Source: an uncultured Prevotellaceae bacterium | GTDB taxonomy: Bacteria > Bacteroidota > Bacteroidia > Bacteroidales > Bacteroidaceae | Assembly: GCA_900316685.1 (NCBI GenBank) | Contig: ONDS01000010.1 | Location: 62,001 to 126,000 of the forward strand | Direction: 5' to 3' | Length of the DNA: 64,000 nucleotides | Shown here: piece after piece, positions 8,582 through 18,447 of the stretch | How positions within the stretch are numbered: the stretch's first letter is position 1 | Layout of the letters: each line of letters begins with the position of its first letter | The notes under the pieces: model-generated | Seen by the model: only the letters and a program-made list of their open reading frames with translations | The model's database searches: none | Told to the model about the DNA's origin: nothing | Made by a program: the position numbers and the translations under genes

Positions 8582-9280
8582 CTACTCATCCAACACTTTC
8601 TTCAACTTGGCCATATCGGGGATGAGAATCTTCTTGTTATTCGTTTCCAACAAACCTTCTTTCACAAACTGGGAGAGGGTGCGTATCACATTGCTCGTCG
8701 TGATATTGGCCAAATGGCCTAACTCGGCACGAGTGGGGGTGGCACAGAGGGTCATGCCGTCGGCCTCGAAACCGAATTTCCACTGCAGGTAGACCAGCGA
8801 TTGGGCTAACCTGCCGCGCACATGCATCTGGGTGAGCACTTCGTCGCGGGTGTCGGCGATACCCAACATCAGGGCAAGGGCCTTCGTGAAAAACAGTCCA
8901 AGACTGGGCGATTCCACGATAAGTTGGTCGATGATGTCAAAGGGCAAGGTGGCTATGATGCTGTCGTCATGGCAAAAGGCGGAGGTGTAATACCTACCGG
9001 AAGGGGTGAAGTGGGCGCGGTAACCGAAAAAATCACCGGGACCAATCAACGACAGGATGCGATGGTGCTTGCTCGTCTCGCGCAAGATATATCCGGCTCC
9101 CTCGACGCAAAAAAAGAGTGTGGTGGGCACCTTGCCGCATTCATAAACCATCTCCTTGCGCTTGTAGAGCCTGACCGTAAGGTGGTCGGAGATCAACTGC
9201 CGCTGACGGGCATCTATGGGATGCCATAACTCGCAAAGCTTGTCTACGATTGGTTTGCTGTTGGGTAAGTCCTTTTTCAT
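8582..9280 (-). CDS. Crp/Fnr-family transcription regulator
   Basis: 232 residues with an N-terminal cyclic-nucleotide-binding-like beta barrel (about 25-145, including the GPGDFFGYRAHF turn) and a C-terminal winged helix (about 160-225) whose recognition region includes TRAELGHLANITTSNVIRTLSQF. No cysteine cluster typical of Fnr is seen, so an oxygen-sensing Fe-S role is unlikely. Bacteroidetes have many such regulators with unknown ligands. It converges on the lipid kinase (11 bases between stop codons) and diverges from the glycogen operon, which may make that operon a target; this is inference from position only. Confidence 0.88.
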   Translation of the reverse strand: MKKDLPNSKPIVDKLCELWHPIDARQRQLISDHLTVRLYKRKEMVYECGKVPTTLFFCVEGAGYILRETSKHHRILSLIGPGDFFGYRAHFTPSGRYYTSAFCHDDSIIATLPFDIIDQLIVESPSLGLFFTKALALMLGIADTRDEVLTQMHVRGRLAQSLVYLQWKFGFEADGMTLCATPTRAELGHLANITTSNVIRTLSQFVKEGLLETNNKKILIPDMAKLKKVLDE

Positions 9281-9459
9281 GGATAGGTAATAGGTCGTTT
9301 CTTATTCTTGCTTGCTGGAGCAACGAAAATTCACGACAAAATTAATTCTTTTTCATATATCTGCAATTATTTTCCGCTTTTTTTTATGCAGAAAAACGAA
9401 AAAAACACAAAAACTTGAAAAAACTACGACAGGGATTGCGATAAAACGAAAAAAAGTAC

Positions 9460-9467
9460 TAACTTTG
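9460..9467 (+). promoter_or_regulatory. -7 box of the glycogen operon
   Basis: TAACTTTG, with an ATTG 21 bases upstream (9435-9438), lies about 80 bases before the first start codon. Confidence 0.5.
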
Positions 9468-9547
9468 AACAATCTTTTGACGTCGGCGGAGGAATATATC
9501 CGCCAATCATGAGAATGTATCATTTTTAAACCTTAATAAAACCTACA

Positions 9548-11497
9548 ATGAGTTATCTTCGATTAGAAAAAGCATTGATGACCAATCTGCAGGAATCTTT
9601 GCCGCGTGAACTGTTGCGCACCAACAGGTCGGGTGCTTATTCCTGCTCGACGATCGTCGACTGCAACACGAGAAAGTATCATGGATTGCTCGTCGTACCC
9701 ATACCGGAACTCGACGACGAAAACCATGTGCTCCTCTCGTCGCTCGATGTCACAGTGGTACAACATGGGGCCGAATTCAACCTCGGACTGCATAAGTACC
9801 AAGGAAACAACTTCAGTCCGAAAGGACATAAGTACATCAGGCAGTTCGACTGCGACAAAGTGCCTACCACCATCTATAGGGTGGGGGGAGTGATCCTAAA
9901 GAAAGAGGTGGTGTTCCAGCACTACGAGGACCGTATCCTCATACGCTATACGCTGGACGACGCTCACTCGGCCACTAAACTGCGCTTCAGACCGTTCCTG
10001 GCGTTCAGAAGCGTACGTCAGTTCACGCATGAGAACAATACCGCGTCTCGTGAATATCATCCCGTTGACAATGGCATCAAGACGTGTATGTATGCCGGAT
10101 ACCCCGACCTCTACATGCAGTTCTCAAAGAAAAACGAATTCATATTCCAACCCGATTGGTACCGCGGGGTGGAATATCCCAAAGAGCAGGAAAGGGGATA
10201 CGCCTCCAACGAAGACCTCTATGTACCGGGATATTTCGAAATGGATATCAAGAAGGGCGAAAGCATCGTCTTCTCGGCTTCCACTTCGGAAATAAAGAGC
10301 AGCACGCTCAAGCGACTGACAGAAAAGGAGATTGAGGAACGGGCTCCGCGCGACAATTTCTTCCACTGCCTCGTCAATGCGGCTCACCAGTTCCATAATC
10401 GCGAGAAAAACGACGACCGTTACCTCCTTGCTGGATACCCATGGTTCAAGTGCAGGGCAAGGGATACATTCATATCGCTGCCCGGACTCACCCTCGCCAT
10501 TGAGGAGCAGGACTATTTCGAGCTCGTCATGAAAACTGCCGAGAAAGGACTGCGCGAATTCATGGAGGGAAAACCGCTCTCGGTGAAAATCTATGAGATG
10601 GAACAACCCGACGTGCCCCTCTGGGCGGTATGGGCCATTCAGCAGTACTGCAAGGAATGCGGACGGAAGAAGGGATATGAGATGTACGGCAAACTGGTCG
10701 ACGATATCGTCGATTATATCCTCGAGGATGGACATCCCAACCTCTGGCTCGAAGAAAACGGACTTCTCCGTACCGAAGGCCGCGACAAGGCGGTCACATG
10801 GATGAACTCTACGGCCAATGGACGACCGGTGGTGCCGCGTTCGGGTTTCATCGTGGAATTCAATGCCCTGTGGTACAACGCGCTCAAGTTCAATGCCTCT
10901 CTCGCTCTGGAAAACGGAAAGAACGAAAGGGCGGAAAAACTCGAACAGGTGGCGGAAAAATGCAAAGAGGCGTTCGTCGACACCTTCCTCAATGAATATG
11001 GATACCTCTACGACTATGTGGATGGCAATATGATCGACTGGAGCGTCAGACCCAACATGATATTCGCTGTGGCGCTCGACTTCTCGCCGCTCAATGCGCA
11101 ACAGAAGAAAGGGGTGCTCGATGTCTGCACACGAGAACTGCTCACTCCTAAGGGACTGCGCTCGCTCTCGCCGAAGAGCGGTGGCTATAACCCCATGTAC
11201 GTAGGACCGCAAACACAGCGCGACTATGCTTACCATCAGGGTACGGCGTGGCCGTGGCTCGGTGGATTCTATATGGAGGCGTGCCTCAAGCTCTATAAAC
11301 GTACACGACTGAGCTTCATCGAACGACAGATGGTGGGATACGAGGAGGAGATGGATTACCATTGCCTTGGGACGATCAGCGAGCTCTTCGATGGAAATCC
11401 GCCTTTCCATGGCAGGGGCGCCATGTCTTTCGCCATGAACGTGGCGGAAATCCTACGCACGCTCAATCTGTTGGAATCATATAGTTATCAAAAATAA
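9548..11497 (+). CDS. Glycogen debranching enzyme (amylo-alpha-1,6-glucosidase type)
   Basis: 649 residues. An N-terminal beta-sandwich domain (about 1-260, with the NRSGAYSCSTIVDCNTRKYHGLLV start typical of the family) is followed by an (alpha/alpha)6 catalytic domain with RARDTFISLPGLTLAIEEQDYF, VVPRSGFIVEFNALWYNAL and YHQGTAWPWLGGFY. The enzyme removes alpha-1,6 branch stubs from glycogen or limit dextrins. It heads a tight operon with a glycosyltransferase (16-base gap) and a GH57 enzyme, the standard Bacteroidetes glycogen trio. Odd: the segments usually written GRDT and TWMDAK read ARDT and TWMNST here; this may be normal for the phylum, but it should be compared before activity is assumed. 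Confidence 0.9.
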   Translation: MSYLRLEKALMTNLQESLPRELLRTNRSGAYSCSTIVDCNTRKYHGLLVVPIPELDDENHVLLSSLDVTVVQHGAEFNLGLHKYQGNNFSPKGHKYIRQFDCDKVPTTIYRVGGVILKKEVVFQHYEDRILIRYTLDDAHSATKLRFRPFLAFRSVRQFTHENNTASREYHPVDNGIKTCMYAGYPDLYMQFSKKNEFIFQPDWYRGVEYPKEQERGYASNEDLYVPGYFEMDIKKGESIVFSASTSEIKSSTLKRLTEKEIEERAPRDNFFHCLVNAAHQFHNREKNDDRYLLAGYPWFKCRARDTFISLPGLTLAIEEQDYFELVMKTAEKGLREFMEGKPLSVKIYEMEQPDVPLWAVWAIQQYCKECGRKKGYEMYGKLVDDIVDYILEDGHPNLWLEENGLLRTEGRDKAVTWMNSTANGRPVVPRSGFIVEFNALWYNALKFNASLALENGKNERAEKLEQVAEKCKEAFVDTFLNEYGYLYDYVDGNMIDWSVRPNMIFAVALDFSPLNAQQKKGVLDVCTRELLTPKGLRSLSPKSGGYNPMYVGPQTQRDYAYHQGTAWPWLGGFYMEACLKLYKRTRLSFIERQMVGYEEEMDYHCLGTISELFDGNPPFHGRGAMSFAMNVAEILRTLNLLESYSYQK

Positions 11498-11513
11498 ATA
11501 GGAGGAGAAAACA

Positions 11514-12782
11514 ATGAAAGTATTGATGTTTGGATGGGAGTATCCTCCTCATGTGTTTGGTGGACTCGCAACAGCTAACTTTGGTATCTCCGAGGGATTA
11601 CACGCCCAAGGCGATATGGATATCACGCTCTGTCTGCCGCATCCCTTCGGCGACGAAGACCAGTCGGCTGCACGTATCGTAGCCATGAACGCCGTGCCTA
11701 TAGCTTGGCGCGATGTGGATAAGGACTATGTCCGGAATAGGGTGGGCGACATCATGGATCCTGACTACTATTTCCGACTGCGCGATCATATTTATGCTGA
11801 CTTCAACTATATGCATGTCAACGACCTCGGAGCAATGGAGTTCGCGGGGGGATACCCCCAAAACCTCCACGAGGAAATCAACAACTACTCCATCATTGCG
11901 GGAGTGGTGGCTCGTACCGAGGAATTCGATATCATCCATGCACACGACTGGCTCACCTACCCGGCGGGCATACATGCCAAGAGCGTGAGCGGAAAACCGC
12001 TGTGCATACATGTCCACGCCACTGACTTCGACCGCTCGCGTGGAAAGGTGAACCCCACCGTCTATTCCATAGAAAAGGATGGTATGGACAATGCCGACTG
12101 CATCATGTGTGTGTCGGAACTCACAAGGCAAACGGTCATCAACCATTATTTCCAAGACCCCAAAAAGGTGTTCACCGTCCATAATGCAGTGTATCCTCTC
12201 AAGCAGGAACTGCAGGACATTCCGCGTCCTGATCATACGGGCAAGGAGAAAGTGGTTACCTTCCTCGGACGTATCACCATGCAGAAAGGTCCCGAATATT
12301 TCGTCGAGGCGGCTACCATGGTGCTGCATCGTACACGCAACGTCAGATTCTGCATGGCGGGATCGGGCGATATGATGGATGCCATGATATCCTTGGCGGC
12401 CGAAAGGGGCATTGCCGATAGGTTCCACTTCCCGGGATTCATGAGGGGAAAACAGGTGTATGAGTGTCTCAAGGATTCGGATGTATATGTCATGCCCTCG
12501 GTCAGCGAACCGTTCGGAATATCTCCGCTCGAAGCCATGCAGTGCGGCACACCATCCATCATCTCGAAACAGAGTGGATGCGCCGAAATCCTCAACAACT
12601 GCATCAAGGTTGATTACTGGGATATACATGCGCTGGCTGACGCCATCTATTCCATCTGCCACAACGAGTCGCTGTTCAAATACTTACAGGAAGAGGGAAA
12701 ACGAGAAGTCGACCAGATAACCTGGGAAAAGGTGGGCGCTTGGATCGCCACACTATACCGGCGTACCCTCGGATGGGAATAA
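11514..12782 (+). CDS. Glycogen/starch synthase-type glycosyltransferase
   Basis: 422 residues with a GT-B fold. The N-terminus has the start typical of glycogen synthases and related retaining transferases (GWEYPPHVFGGL, then HAHDWLT), and the C-terminal half has the nucleotide-sugar site with the E-x7-E motif EPFGISPLE in SVSEPFGISPLEAM. It should elongate alpha-1,4-glucan from an activated glucose donor. Second gene of the operon, overlapping neither neighbour; a GGAGGAGAAA ribosome site lies just before the start. An assignment to family GT4 or GT5 cannot be settled by eye. Confidence 0.85.
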   Translation: MKVLMFGWEYPPHVFGGLATANFGISEGLHAQGDMDITLCLPHPFGDEDQSAARIVAMNAVPIAWRDVDKDYVRNRVGDIMDPDYYFRLRDHIYADFNYMHVNDLGAMEFAGGYPQNLHEEINNYSIIAGVVARTEEFDIIHAHDWLTYPAGIHAKSVSGKPLCIHVHATDFDRSRGKVNPTVYSIEKDGMDNADCIMCVSELTRQTVINHYFQDPKKVFTVHNAVYPLKQELQDIPRPDHTGKEKVVTFLGRITMQKGPEYFVEAATMVLHRTRNVRFCMAGSGDMMDAMISLAAERGIADRFHFPGFMRGKQVYECLKDSDVYVMPSVSEPFGISPLEAMQCGTPSIISKQSGCAEILNNCIKVDYWDIHALADAIYSICHNESLFKYLQEEGKREVDQITWEKVGAWIATLYRRTLGWE

Positions 12783-12847
12783 TATCCATCCTTCATTTCC
12801 TAATTTTTTAATTATTTAATTCTTAAATTATTTAATAGTTTAATCGT

Positions 12848-14278
12848 ATGAAGACCATTTGCTTATATTTTGAGATACATCAAATCATACATCTCAAACG
12901 CTACCGTTTCTTCGATATCGGTACCGACCATTACTATTATGACGACTATGAGAACGAACGCTCCATCACCGACATAGCCCAGCGCTCATATATGCCGGCA
13001 CTCAACACCTTGCTCGACATGATCAATGCCAACGGCAAGGACTTCAAGGTGGCGTTCTCGCTCTCGGGCGTAGGCATCGAACAACTGGAGATGCACGCTC
13101 CCCAGGTGCTCGAGAAACTGCAGGAACTCAACAACACGGGATGTGTGGAATTCCTCGCAGAACCGTATTCCCACGGACTGGCTTCACTCATCAATGAAGA
13201 GTCCTTCGCTGCCGAAGTGAAGAAGCAAGCCACAAAAATAGAGGAGTATTTCAACCAGAAACCGAAGGTGCTGCGCAACTCGTCGCTCATCTATAGCGAT
13301 GATATCGGCGGACAGGTGGCGGCCATGGGATTCAAGGGAATGCTCACCGAAGGGGCTAAGCATGTGCTCGGATGGAAATCGCCGCACTATGTCTACAACT
13401 GCGCCATCGCTCCCAACCTTAAACTGTTGTTGCGCGACGTGACGCTCTCCGACGACATCTCACTGCGATTCGGCAACACCGAATGGGAGGGCTACCCACT
13501 CTTCGCCGACACGTATATCAACCGTATCGCCGAACTGCCCGAAGAGGAGCAGATCATCAATATCTTCATGGAACTATCGGCGCTGGGCATAGCTCAGCCG
13601 CTGTCGAGCAATATCCTGGAGTTTATCAAGGCGCTGCCGGCATGTGCCAAGGAAAAAGGAATCACTTTCTCCACACCTACCGAGATCTGCATGAAGATGA
13701 AGAGTGTGGGCGCACTCGATGTGCCCGACACATTGTCGTGGGTCGACGAGGAGCGCGACGTGAGCTGCTGGCTCGGCAACCCCATGCAGCGTGAGGCGTT
13801 CAACAAGCTCTATTCCGTGGCCGACCGCGTGCGTATTGCTAACGACCCGCGCATCAACCAGGACTGGGACTACCTACAGGCTTCCAACAACTTCCGCTTC
13901 ATGACCACCAAACCGTCGAACGTGGGACTCGACCGTGGTATCTATCAGACTCCCTTCGATGCCTTCACCAACTATATGAACATCCTCGGCGACTTCATCA
14001 ACCGTGTCAACCAACTCTATCCCTTGGAGATTGAGAACGATGAGCTGGAGACGCTCCTCACCACCATCAAGAACCAGGGCGACGAGATTTCCATGAAGGA
14101 TAAGGAAATCGTCCGTCTGCAGGCAAAGGTGGCGAAGATGCAGGCCGAAGAGGATAAGCTGAAGGCAAAACTCGACAAGGTCGTAGGCAAGGAAAAGAAA
14201 CCGGCAGCCAAGAAGACAGCTGAGAAAAAACCGGCTGCCAAGAAAGCAAAGAAGGAAGAGGCTCCCAAAGCAGAATAA
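12848..14278 (+). CDS. Glycoside hydrolase family 57 alpha-glucan enzyme
   Basis: 476 residues. Begins directly with the GH57 catalytic (beta/alpha)7-type domain (ICLYFEIHQ, then FLAEPYSHGLASL, RNSSLIYSDDIG and GMLTEGAKHVLGW), so no signal peptide and a cytoplasmic place of action. GH57 enzymes in this context act as alpha-amylase or branching enzyme on glycogen. After about residue 395 comes a coiled coil of roughly 45 residues, and the C-terminus is a Lys/Ala/Pro-rich tail with AAKK words, which is unusual for GH57 and may bind acidic partners or the polymer. Last gene of the operon, followed by a long perfect hairpin. Confidence 0.88.
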   Translation: MKTICLYFEIHQIIHLKRYRFFDIGTDHYYYDDYENERSITDIAQRSYMPALNTLLDMINANGKDFKVAFSLSGVGIEQLEMHAPQVLEKLQELNNTGCVEFLAEPYSHGLASLINEESFAAEVKKQATKIEEYFNQKPKVLRNSSLIYSDDIGGQVAAMGFKGMLTEGAKHVLGWKSPHYVYNCAIAPNLKLLLRDVTLSDDISLRFGNTEWEGYPLFADTYINRIAELPEEEQIINIFMELSALGIAQPLSSNILEFIKALPACAKEKGITFSTPTEICMKMKSVGALDVPDTLSWVDEERDVSCWLGNPMQREAFNKLYSVADRVRIANDPRINQDWDYLQASNNFRFMTTKPSNVGLDRGIYQTPFDAFTNYMNILGDFINRVNQLYPLEIENDELETLLTTIKNQGDEISMKDKEIVRLQAKVAKMQAEEDKLKAKLDKVVGKEKKPAAKKTAEKKPAAKKAKKEEAPKAE

Positions 14279-14289
14279 CCCTTCTCGCT

Positions 14290-14340
14290 GACATACAATA
14301 TTAAAAGGCTCCCCTCAGGAGCCTTTTAATATTGTATGTC
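14290..14340. terminator. Long hairpin terminator of the glycogen operon
   Basis: A perfect 23-bp inverted repeat (outer arms GACATACAATATTAAAAGG.. and its complement) around a 5-base loop, 12 bases beyond the GH57 stop. A CCTTTT tract is inside the stem, so it can act in either direction. Confidence 0.8.
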
Positions 14341-14369
14341 GCTTCTCTCGCCTTCTATTGCTTCTATAG

Positions 14370-14515
14370 TCTCTTCATTCCCCTCCTTTTCCAAAGCAAG
14401 CTATCTTCTTCCCCTCCTTTTCCAAAGGAGGGGTAGGGGTGGTTTGTCAAGAACTGTCCCGACCTCTTACCCTTCTCCCTCCCTTTGGGAGGGTTGGGTG
14501 GGTGTCCGGGGTGTT
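14370..14515. repeat. Family A repeat cluster
   Basis: A partial cccctccttttccaaagc unit followed by the complete hairpin module, a ggtttgtcaa linker and the ccctccctttgggaggg / gggtgggt module. It ends 4 bases from the stop codon of the pectate lyase on the minus strand. Confidence 0.85.
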
Positions 14516-14519
14516 TTTT

Positions 14520-16610
14520 TCACCTCCCCACCTTCTTCCCATTGAATATATATATACCCTTCGGCAGCGAAGAAAGATCGCTCTCGCTCGCTCCGGCCTT
14601 CACCAACCGTCCGTCGATGGTGTAGAGGTTGGCATTGCCTGCCATCGGCGTCACCACCTCATGGATGCCTGTCGATGTCGGAGTGTAAAGGGTGATGTTC
14701 CACACCACCTGCTGACCGGCAATCCTAAAGTAGATGTCCTCGGTGGCAGGCTCAGGCAGGGTGATGCTGTGGGTGGCGGTCACCCCGCCGTCAACAGGAG
14801 GAAAGGGGTAGTCGCTCTCGCCGAAACTCTCGTCCTGCAGTTTGCTTAGGTAAGCGGTCGTTCCGTTCACATTGCTGTAGCCGGTAATATCCATCCTGTC
14901 GATAAGGATGCCCTCGGGAATGTTGATCCAATGGTCCACGTTGCGGGAATATTTGATACCGGTGATGCCGCAACCACTGCCCTCAGCATAATCCTTGGTG
15001 GTCAGGATGCTGAAACCGTCTTCGAAATTCCAGCCACTTTCATGGGTGGCGGGAGAAATCTCATAACTGGTCTTGGCTCCTTCTTCGCCTTCGATGATGC
15101 TGCCCATGGGTGTGCCTCCGGCATTCTGGGCCTCGGTGATGTCGGCGACCAGCGAATTGAGGTAGTGCTCTAAGTGGGTATAGCCGTCGGAGGTCACTAT
15201 GGCTCCGTCAGTACCGTCGGCGGGGTTGAGCCCTTGGGCTGTCTCCCAATTGTCGGGCATGCCGTCGCCATCACTGTCGATGGGGGCGGGCTCGCTGTTC
15301 AGTACGGGCCAGGCACTCCAGTCGTCGCCGGCGGTGGAGGGCTTCATGTCTTCCTGGCTGTCGATGATGCCCGGGGTGTTCAGCCTGCCTGTATAACTGG
15401 CATCCTCGTTCTCCACGTCATACACCATCGTGGCATCGTAACTGTCGCGGTGCAAACTGGCACCGGCATACTGCACCACCTTGGCGTAAGCCGCCTCGGC
15501 ACTATGGGTGGTGGTCGTGATGAAGTCTATCGGGGTGTCCAACTTAATCTGGGACTTGATCTCGTCGTTCCACAAACCGTCGTTGTCACTGGCCGACACT
15601 TGGTTGTATATACCGTAGGTCCAGTTGTCATTGGTCACGTCGCTGTACTTTGAGTTGACGTTGCCGTCAACGAAATAGGTGCCCCACATGTGCAGGGTGG
15701 GGGCGTAATCGGAATAGTTCTCGATATAACTGGTGGTGCGGATGCCCAAACAGGCGATGCGCTTGCGGATGTTCATATTGCGCTGTAAGGTGCGAGGACC
15801 GGGCTTGTAGTAGTTGTTCACGATGTTCACGTGCATGGCCTCACCGCCGTAGCAGCCGTTGCCGCCCCAGTTGTAGAACACGTTGTTCCTCATGTCCATG
15901 CGCTCGTCCAACTGGGTGGTGTAACGAGGACCCAAACGGGGCATGCGGCTCTCATGGTGAACCATCAGGTTGTGGTGATACGACGCGCCGCTGCCTCCCC
16001 AGTTGCCGCCGTAGCCGTGGGCACCCTTGGAGTGGCCGGCATCACGCAGACTCTGGGCGATCAGACACCACTGCACGGTGATGCCCTCACATCCTCCCAT
16101 GGATAAGCACTCGTCGATGCTCCAACTCACACTGCAATGGTCGATGATGATGTTCTTCTGGTCCAACGAACCGAAGCCGTCCCACCCATCGGCGCCGTTG
16201 ACGGTCACGTTGTTGTTGCCCAAACGGAAGCGCATATACCTCACTATCACATTGTTGGCCTGGATGCTTACAGGATAGTCGGCCACGCAGATACCGTCGC
16301 CGGGAGCGGTCTGGCCGGCTATCGTCACATTGCTGTTGCTGATATTCAGGGCGGAGGTCAGGTGGATGGTGCCACTCACGTCAAACACGATGGTGCGGGC
16401 ACCGCTCTGGTTGACAGCCCAACGCAGCGAACCGGTGCCGCTGTTGTTCAGGTTCGTCACGTGCAACACCTTGCCGCCACGGCCGCCTGTCACATATCTG
16501 CCGAAACCCTCGGCGCCGGGAAAGGCGGGGGTCTTCTCCTGGGCCAGGGATGTTACACTCATGATACTGCAGATGAATAACAGTATGCCTGAAATGATGG
16601 TCGTTTTCAT
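14520..16610 (-). CDS. Secreted pectate lyase, PL1 family, with C-terminal sorting-like cassette
   Basis: The start is taken at 16610, where an AGAGAAG ribosome site precedes MKTTI and a clean signal peptide (about residues 1-23); a longer frame adds 13 non-signal residues. The right-handed beta-helix of PL1 follows (PGAEGFGRYVTGGRGG, then IIIDHCSVSWSIDE and AHGYGGNWGG), about residues 27-430. It should cleave de-esterified homogalacturonan by beta-elimination. A calcium-binding-like DSDGDGMPDNWE segment comes next, then a beta domain and a short C-terminal cassette (LYTIDGRLVKAG..LPKGIYIFNGKKVGR) shared with other exported proteins here. It follows the SusD-lipoprotein unit but is separated from it by a terminator. 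Confidence 0.92.
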   Translation of the reverse strand: MKTTIISGILLFICSIMSVTSLAQEKTPAFPGAEGFGRYVTGGRGGKVLHVTNLNNSGTGSLRWAVNQSGARTIVFDVSGTIHLTSALNISNSNVTIAGQTAPGDGICVADYPVSIQANNVIVRYMRFRLGNNNVTVNGADGWDGFGSLDQKNIIIDHCSVSWSIDECLSMGGCEGITVQWCLIAQSLRDAGHSKGAHGYGGNWGGSGASYHHNLMVHHESRMPRLGPRYTTQLDERMDMRNNVFYNWGGNGCYGGEAMHVNIVNNYYKPGPRTLQRNMNIRKRIACLGIRTTSYIENYSDYAPTLHMWGTYFVDGNVNSKYSDVTNDNWTYGIYNQVSASDNDGLWNDEIKSQIKLDTPIDFITTTTHSAEAAYAKVVQYAGASLHRDSYDATMVYDVENEDASYTGRLNTPGIIDSQEDMKPSTAGDDWSAWPVLNSEPAPIDSDGDGMPDNWETAQGLNPADGTDGAIVTSDGYTHLEHYLNSLVADITEAQNAGGTPMGSIIEGEEGAKTSYEISPATHESGWNFEDGFSILTTKDYAEGSGCGITGIKYSRNVDHWINIPEGILIDRMDITGYSNVNGTTAYLSKLQDESFGESDYPFPPVDGGVTATHSITLPEPATEDIYFRIAGQQVVWNITLYTPTSTGIHEVVTPMAGNANLYTIDGRLVKAGASESDLSSLPKGIYIFNGKKVGR

Positions 16611-16631
16611 TCTTCTCTTTTGTTGATGTTG

Positions 16632-16666
16632 AAAAATAGCGTTTGGCACTTACATGCCAAACGCTA
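16632..16666 (-). terminator. Terminator between the lipoprotein gene and the first pectate lyase
   Basis: A perfect 12-bp stem (TAGCGTTTGGCA / TGCCAAACGCTA) with a 6-base loop and a TTTTT tract on the minus strand, 22 bases beyond the lipoprotein stop. Readthrough may tune lyase expression relative to susC/susD. Confidence 0.85.
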
Positions 16667-16688
16667 TGATGATAAAAACAATCGTAGG

Positions 16689-18431
16689 TTAGTTGTTCCA
16701 GCGGGCGTCGCCAACGCCGTCTTCACCTATATTGCCCATGATACGGAACTCTCCCTTCGAAGGCTTGCTCCAAAGTTCGGTCTCGTCCATGCTCAATTCG
16801 TTCAGACCGTCCAATGGATAGGTGGTGAGGTTCGCACCTACCTCCGTCCATTTGAAGTTGGTCTTGAAACTCTTAGATACATTGGCTCCGAAAGCGGTGC
16901 CGTTCACGAAGATCGAACCTGCTTCACCAGCCTTGTAGGTGGTCACGGAACTGCCACTACCGCCTGTGAACATCGACGGCCCAAATAGGGTCTTCGATAC
17001 GTTCAACGTCACTTCGTTGTCGCCTAAACGGAACAGCGGGGTGTTGGCGTTGGCAGTGGTCTCCATCGGGGCGTAGCAGAACGTACAGTTCTCAATGTTC
17101 ATCGTCAGGGCGGGAATGCTCGCGTCGTCCATGTGGGCTGTCTGACGGAAGTCGCAAAGCATCACGATGTTCGTAACGGTGGTGTTGCGCATGGTGATCT
17201 TATGCCAATCGCCGAGTTTGTTGGTCGAGGTGAACACGCCTTGGTCGCCGATGCCATTGATTACGCAGTTCTCAATGAGCACTTCATTGAATCCATCGTA
17301 GTCCTGCTGTGTACGGAGGAAGGCGCGATAACCTTGGATGGTACAACCCTTGAAGCTCAACTTCTTGATCGAGGAGGCAACACCATTCAGGTTGATTACC
17401 TGACGACCGCCAAAGCCCTTGTCGGTGTTCTTTTCTATCTCGTTGCCACCGTCGGGAAGGGCCTTGTCGCTGATGAAGTCCACATCGATGAACTCTACCC
17501 AGTCGATGTCTTGGCTGATGCTCATACCACCGGAACTCACGAAGCGGGCGTTGCTGCCAAGGGTCGATGCGGTAACAAAACGTACGGAACGATCCAAGAT
17601 CACCTCGTTGTTCACTTTGTAATCGAAGTCACCACGGAGAATCACGGTGTAACCGTCGCCCACCAAACTCCAGAAATCACTGGTCTTCAGCGTGTCCTTG
17701 GCCATCTTCTCATCAAAGTCACGGATGTCAATCCATTTGCCTGCACCATACTCGGTGTCGAAATCGATCACCTTGGTGGTCGTACCGGTCAACTTGCCGG
17801 CATAAGTGCTGTTATCGTATACCTCACTGTCGCTGTAAGCATAGAACGTGTACTTCGTGGTGGGTTCAAGACCCATGATGTCGATATAACCGGTTAGGTA
17901 TTGACTCGGCGATATGGTATTAACAATCTCATTGCCGGCAGCGTCAACAACCTTGATGGCGTAGATCTTCTGCTCTTCTTTGTCAACCTCCCACGATACA
18001 CGGGCGGCATTCTCTATCGTCTTCACGGCCTTCAGGGTGGTCGGATAACTCAAACTCACATCGGAGGTGGTGTAAGTTAACGAACTCTTCGTCTCACCCA
18101 CACAACTGATGTCTACCTTGTACTTCTCATCCCAGGTGAGATTGTCGAAACGATAAGGCGACTCGTTGCAGGTCACGGTGCGGATCGGGGTGTAGATGTT
18201 GTCACCGTTGTCATCGGTGCCTGTCACCTGGTAAAGGGTCAGCGTATAGGTCGTCGCGCCCTTGATGTTGTCCCAACTGGCGATGATGTTGTTGTTGCTC
18301 GTCTCCAAGGAGGCGACAGGACGGAACAGACGTGGGGCATCGCCGTCTTTGGGGTCATCGGAACAACTGCTCACGAAAGCGGTGGCGCAGAGAGCGATAA
18401 ACGGTAAAATGAAATATTTAATCGGTTTCAT
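16689..18431 (-). CDS. Surface lipoprotein with fibronectin-III and beta-helix-like domains (pectin locus)
   Basis: 580 residues. A signal peptide ends in a lipobox with Cys23 (SSC). Two fibronectin type III-like repeats follow (about 35-215; each has a WD/WE..Y.I.V core and ends ..TTKVIDF), then a domain of about 350 residues with repeated short turns (VEFIDVDF, KLSFKGCTIQGY, VLIENCVINGIG) that looks like a right-handed beta-helix, of the kind found next to SusC/SusD in pectin loci. It likely sits on the outer surface and binds or trims pectic glycan. No catalytic residues are identified, so a binding role is the safer reading. It is 16 bases downstream of the susD-like gene, in the same operon. 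Confidence 0.85.
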   Translation of the reverse strand: MKPIKYFILPFIALCATAFVSSCSDDPKDGDAPRLFRPVASLETSNNNIIASWDNIKGATTYTLTLYQVTGTDDNGDNIYTPIRTVTCNESPYRFDNLTWDEKYKVDISCVGETKSSLTYTTSDVSLSYPTTLKAVKTIENAARVSWEVDKEEQKIYAIKVVDAAGNEIVNTISPSQYLTGYIDIMGLEPTTKYTFYAYSDSEVYDNSTYAGKLTGTTTKVIDFDTEYGAGKWIDIRDFDEKMAKDTLKTSDFWSLVGDGYTVILRGDFDYKVNNEVILDRSVRFVTASTLGSNARFVSSGGMSISQDIDWVEFIDVDFISDKALPDGGNEIEKNTDKGFGGRQVINLNGVASSIKKLSFKGCTIQGYRAFLRTQQDYDGFNEVLIENCVINGIGDQGVFTSTNKLGDWHKITMRNTTVTNIVMLCDFRQTAHMDDASIPALTMNIENCTFCYAPMETTANANTPLFRLGDNEVTLNVSKTLFGPSMFTGGSGSSVTTYKAGEAGSIFVNGTAFGANVSKSFKTNFKWTEVGANLTTYPLDGLNELSMDETELWSKPSKGEFRIMGNIGEDGVGDARWNN

Positions 18432-18447
18432 AATCTTTTAGCCTTTA

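Noticed and set aside
14520-16649. Start of the pectate lyase at 16649
   Set aside because: The extra 13 residues are polar and precede a clear signal peptide; the start at 16610 has an AGAGAAG ribosome site.
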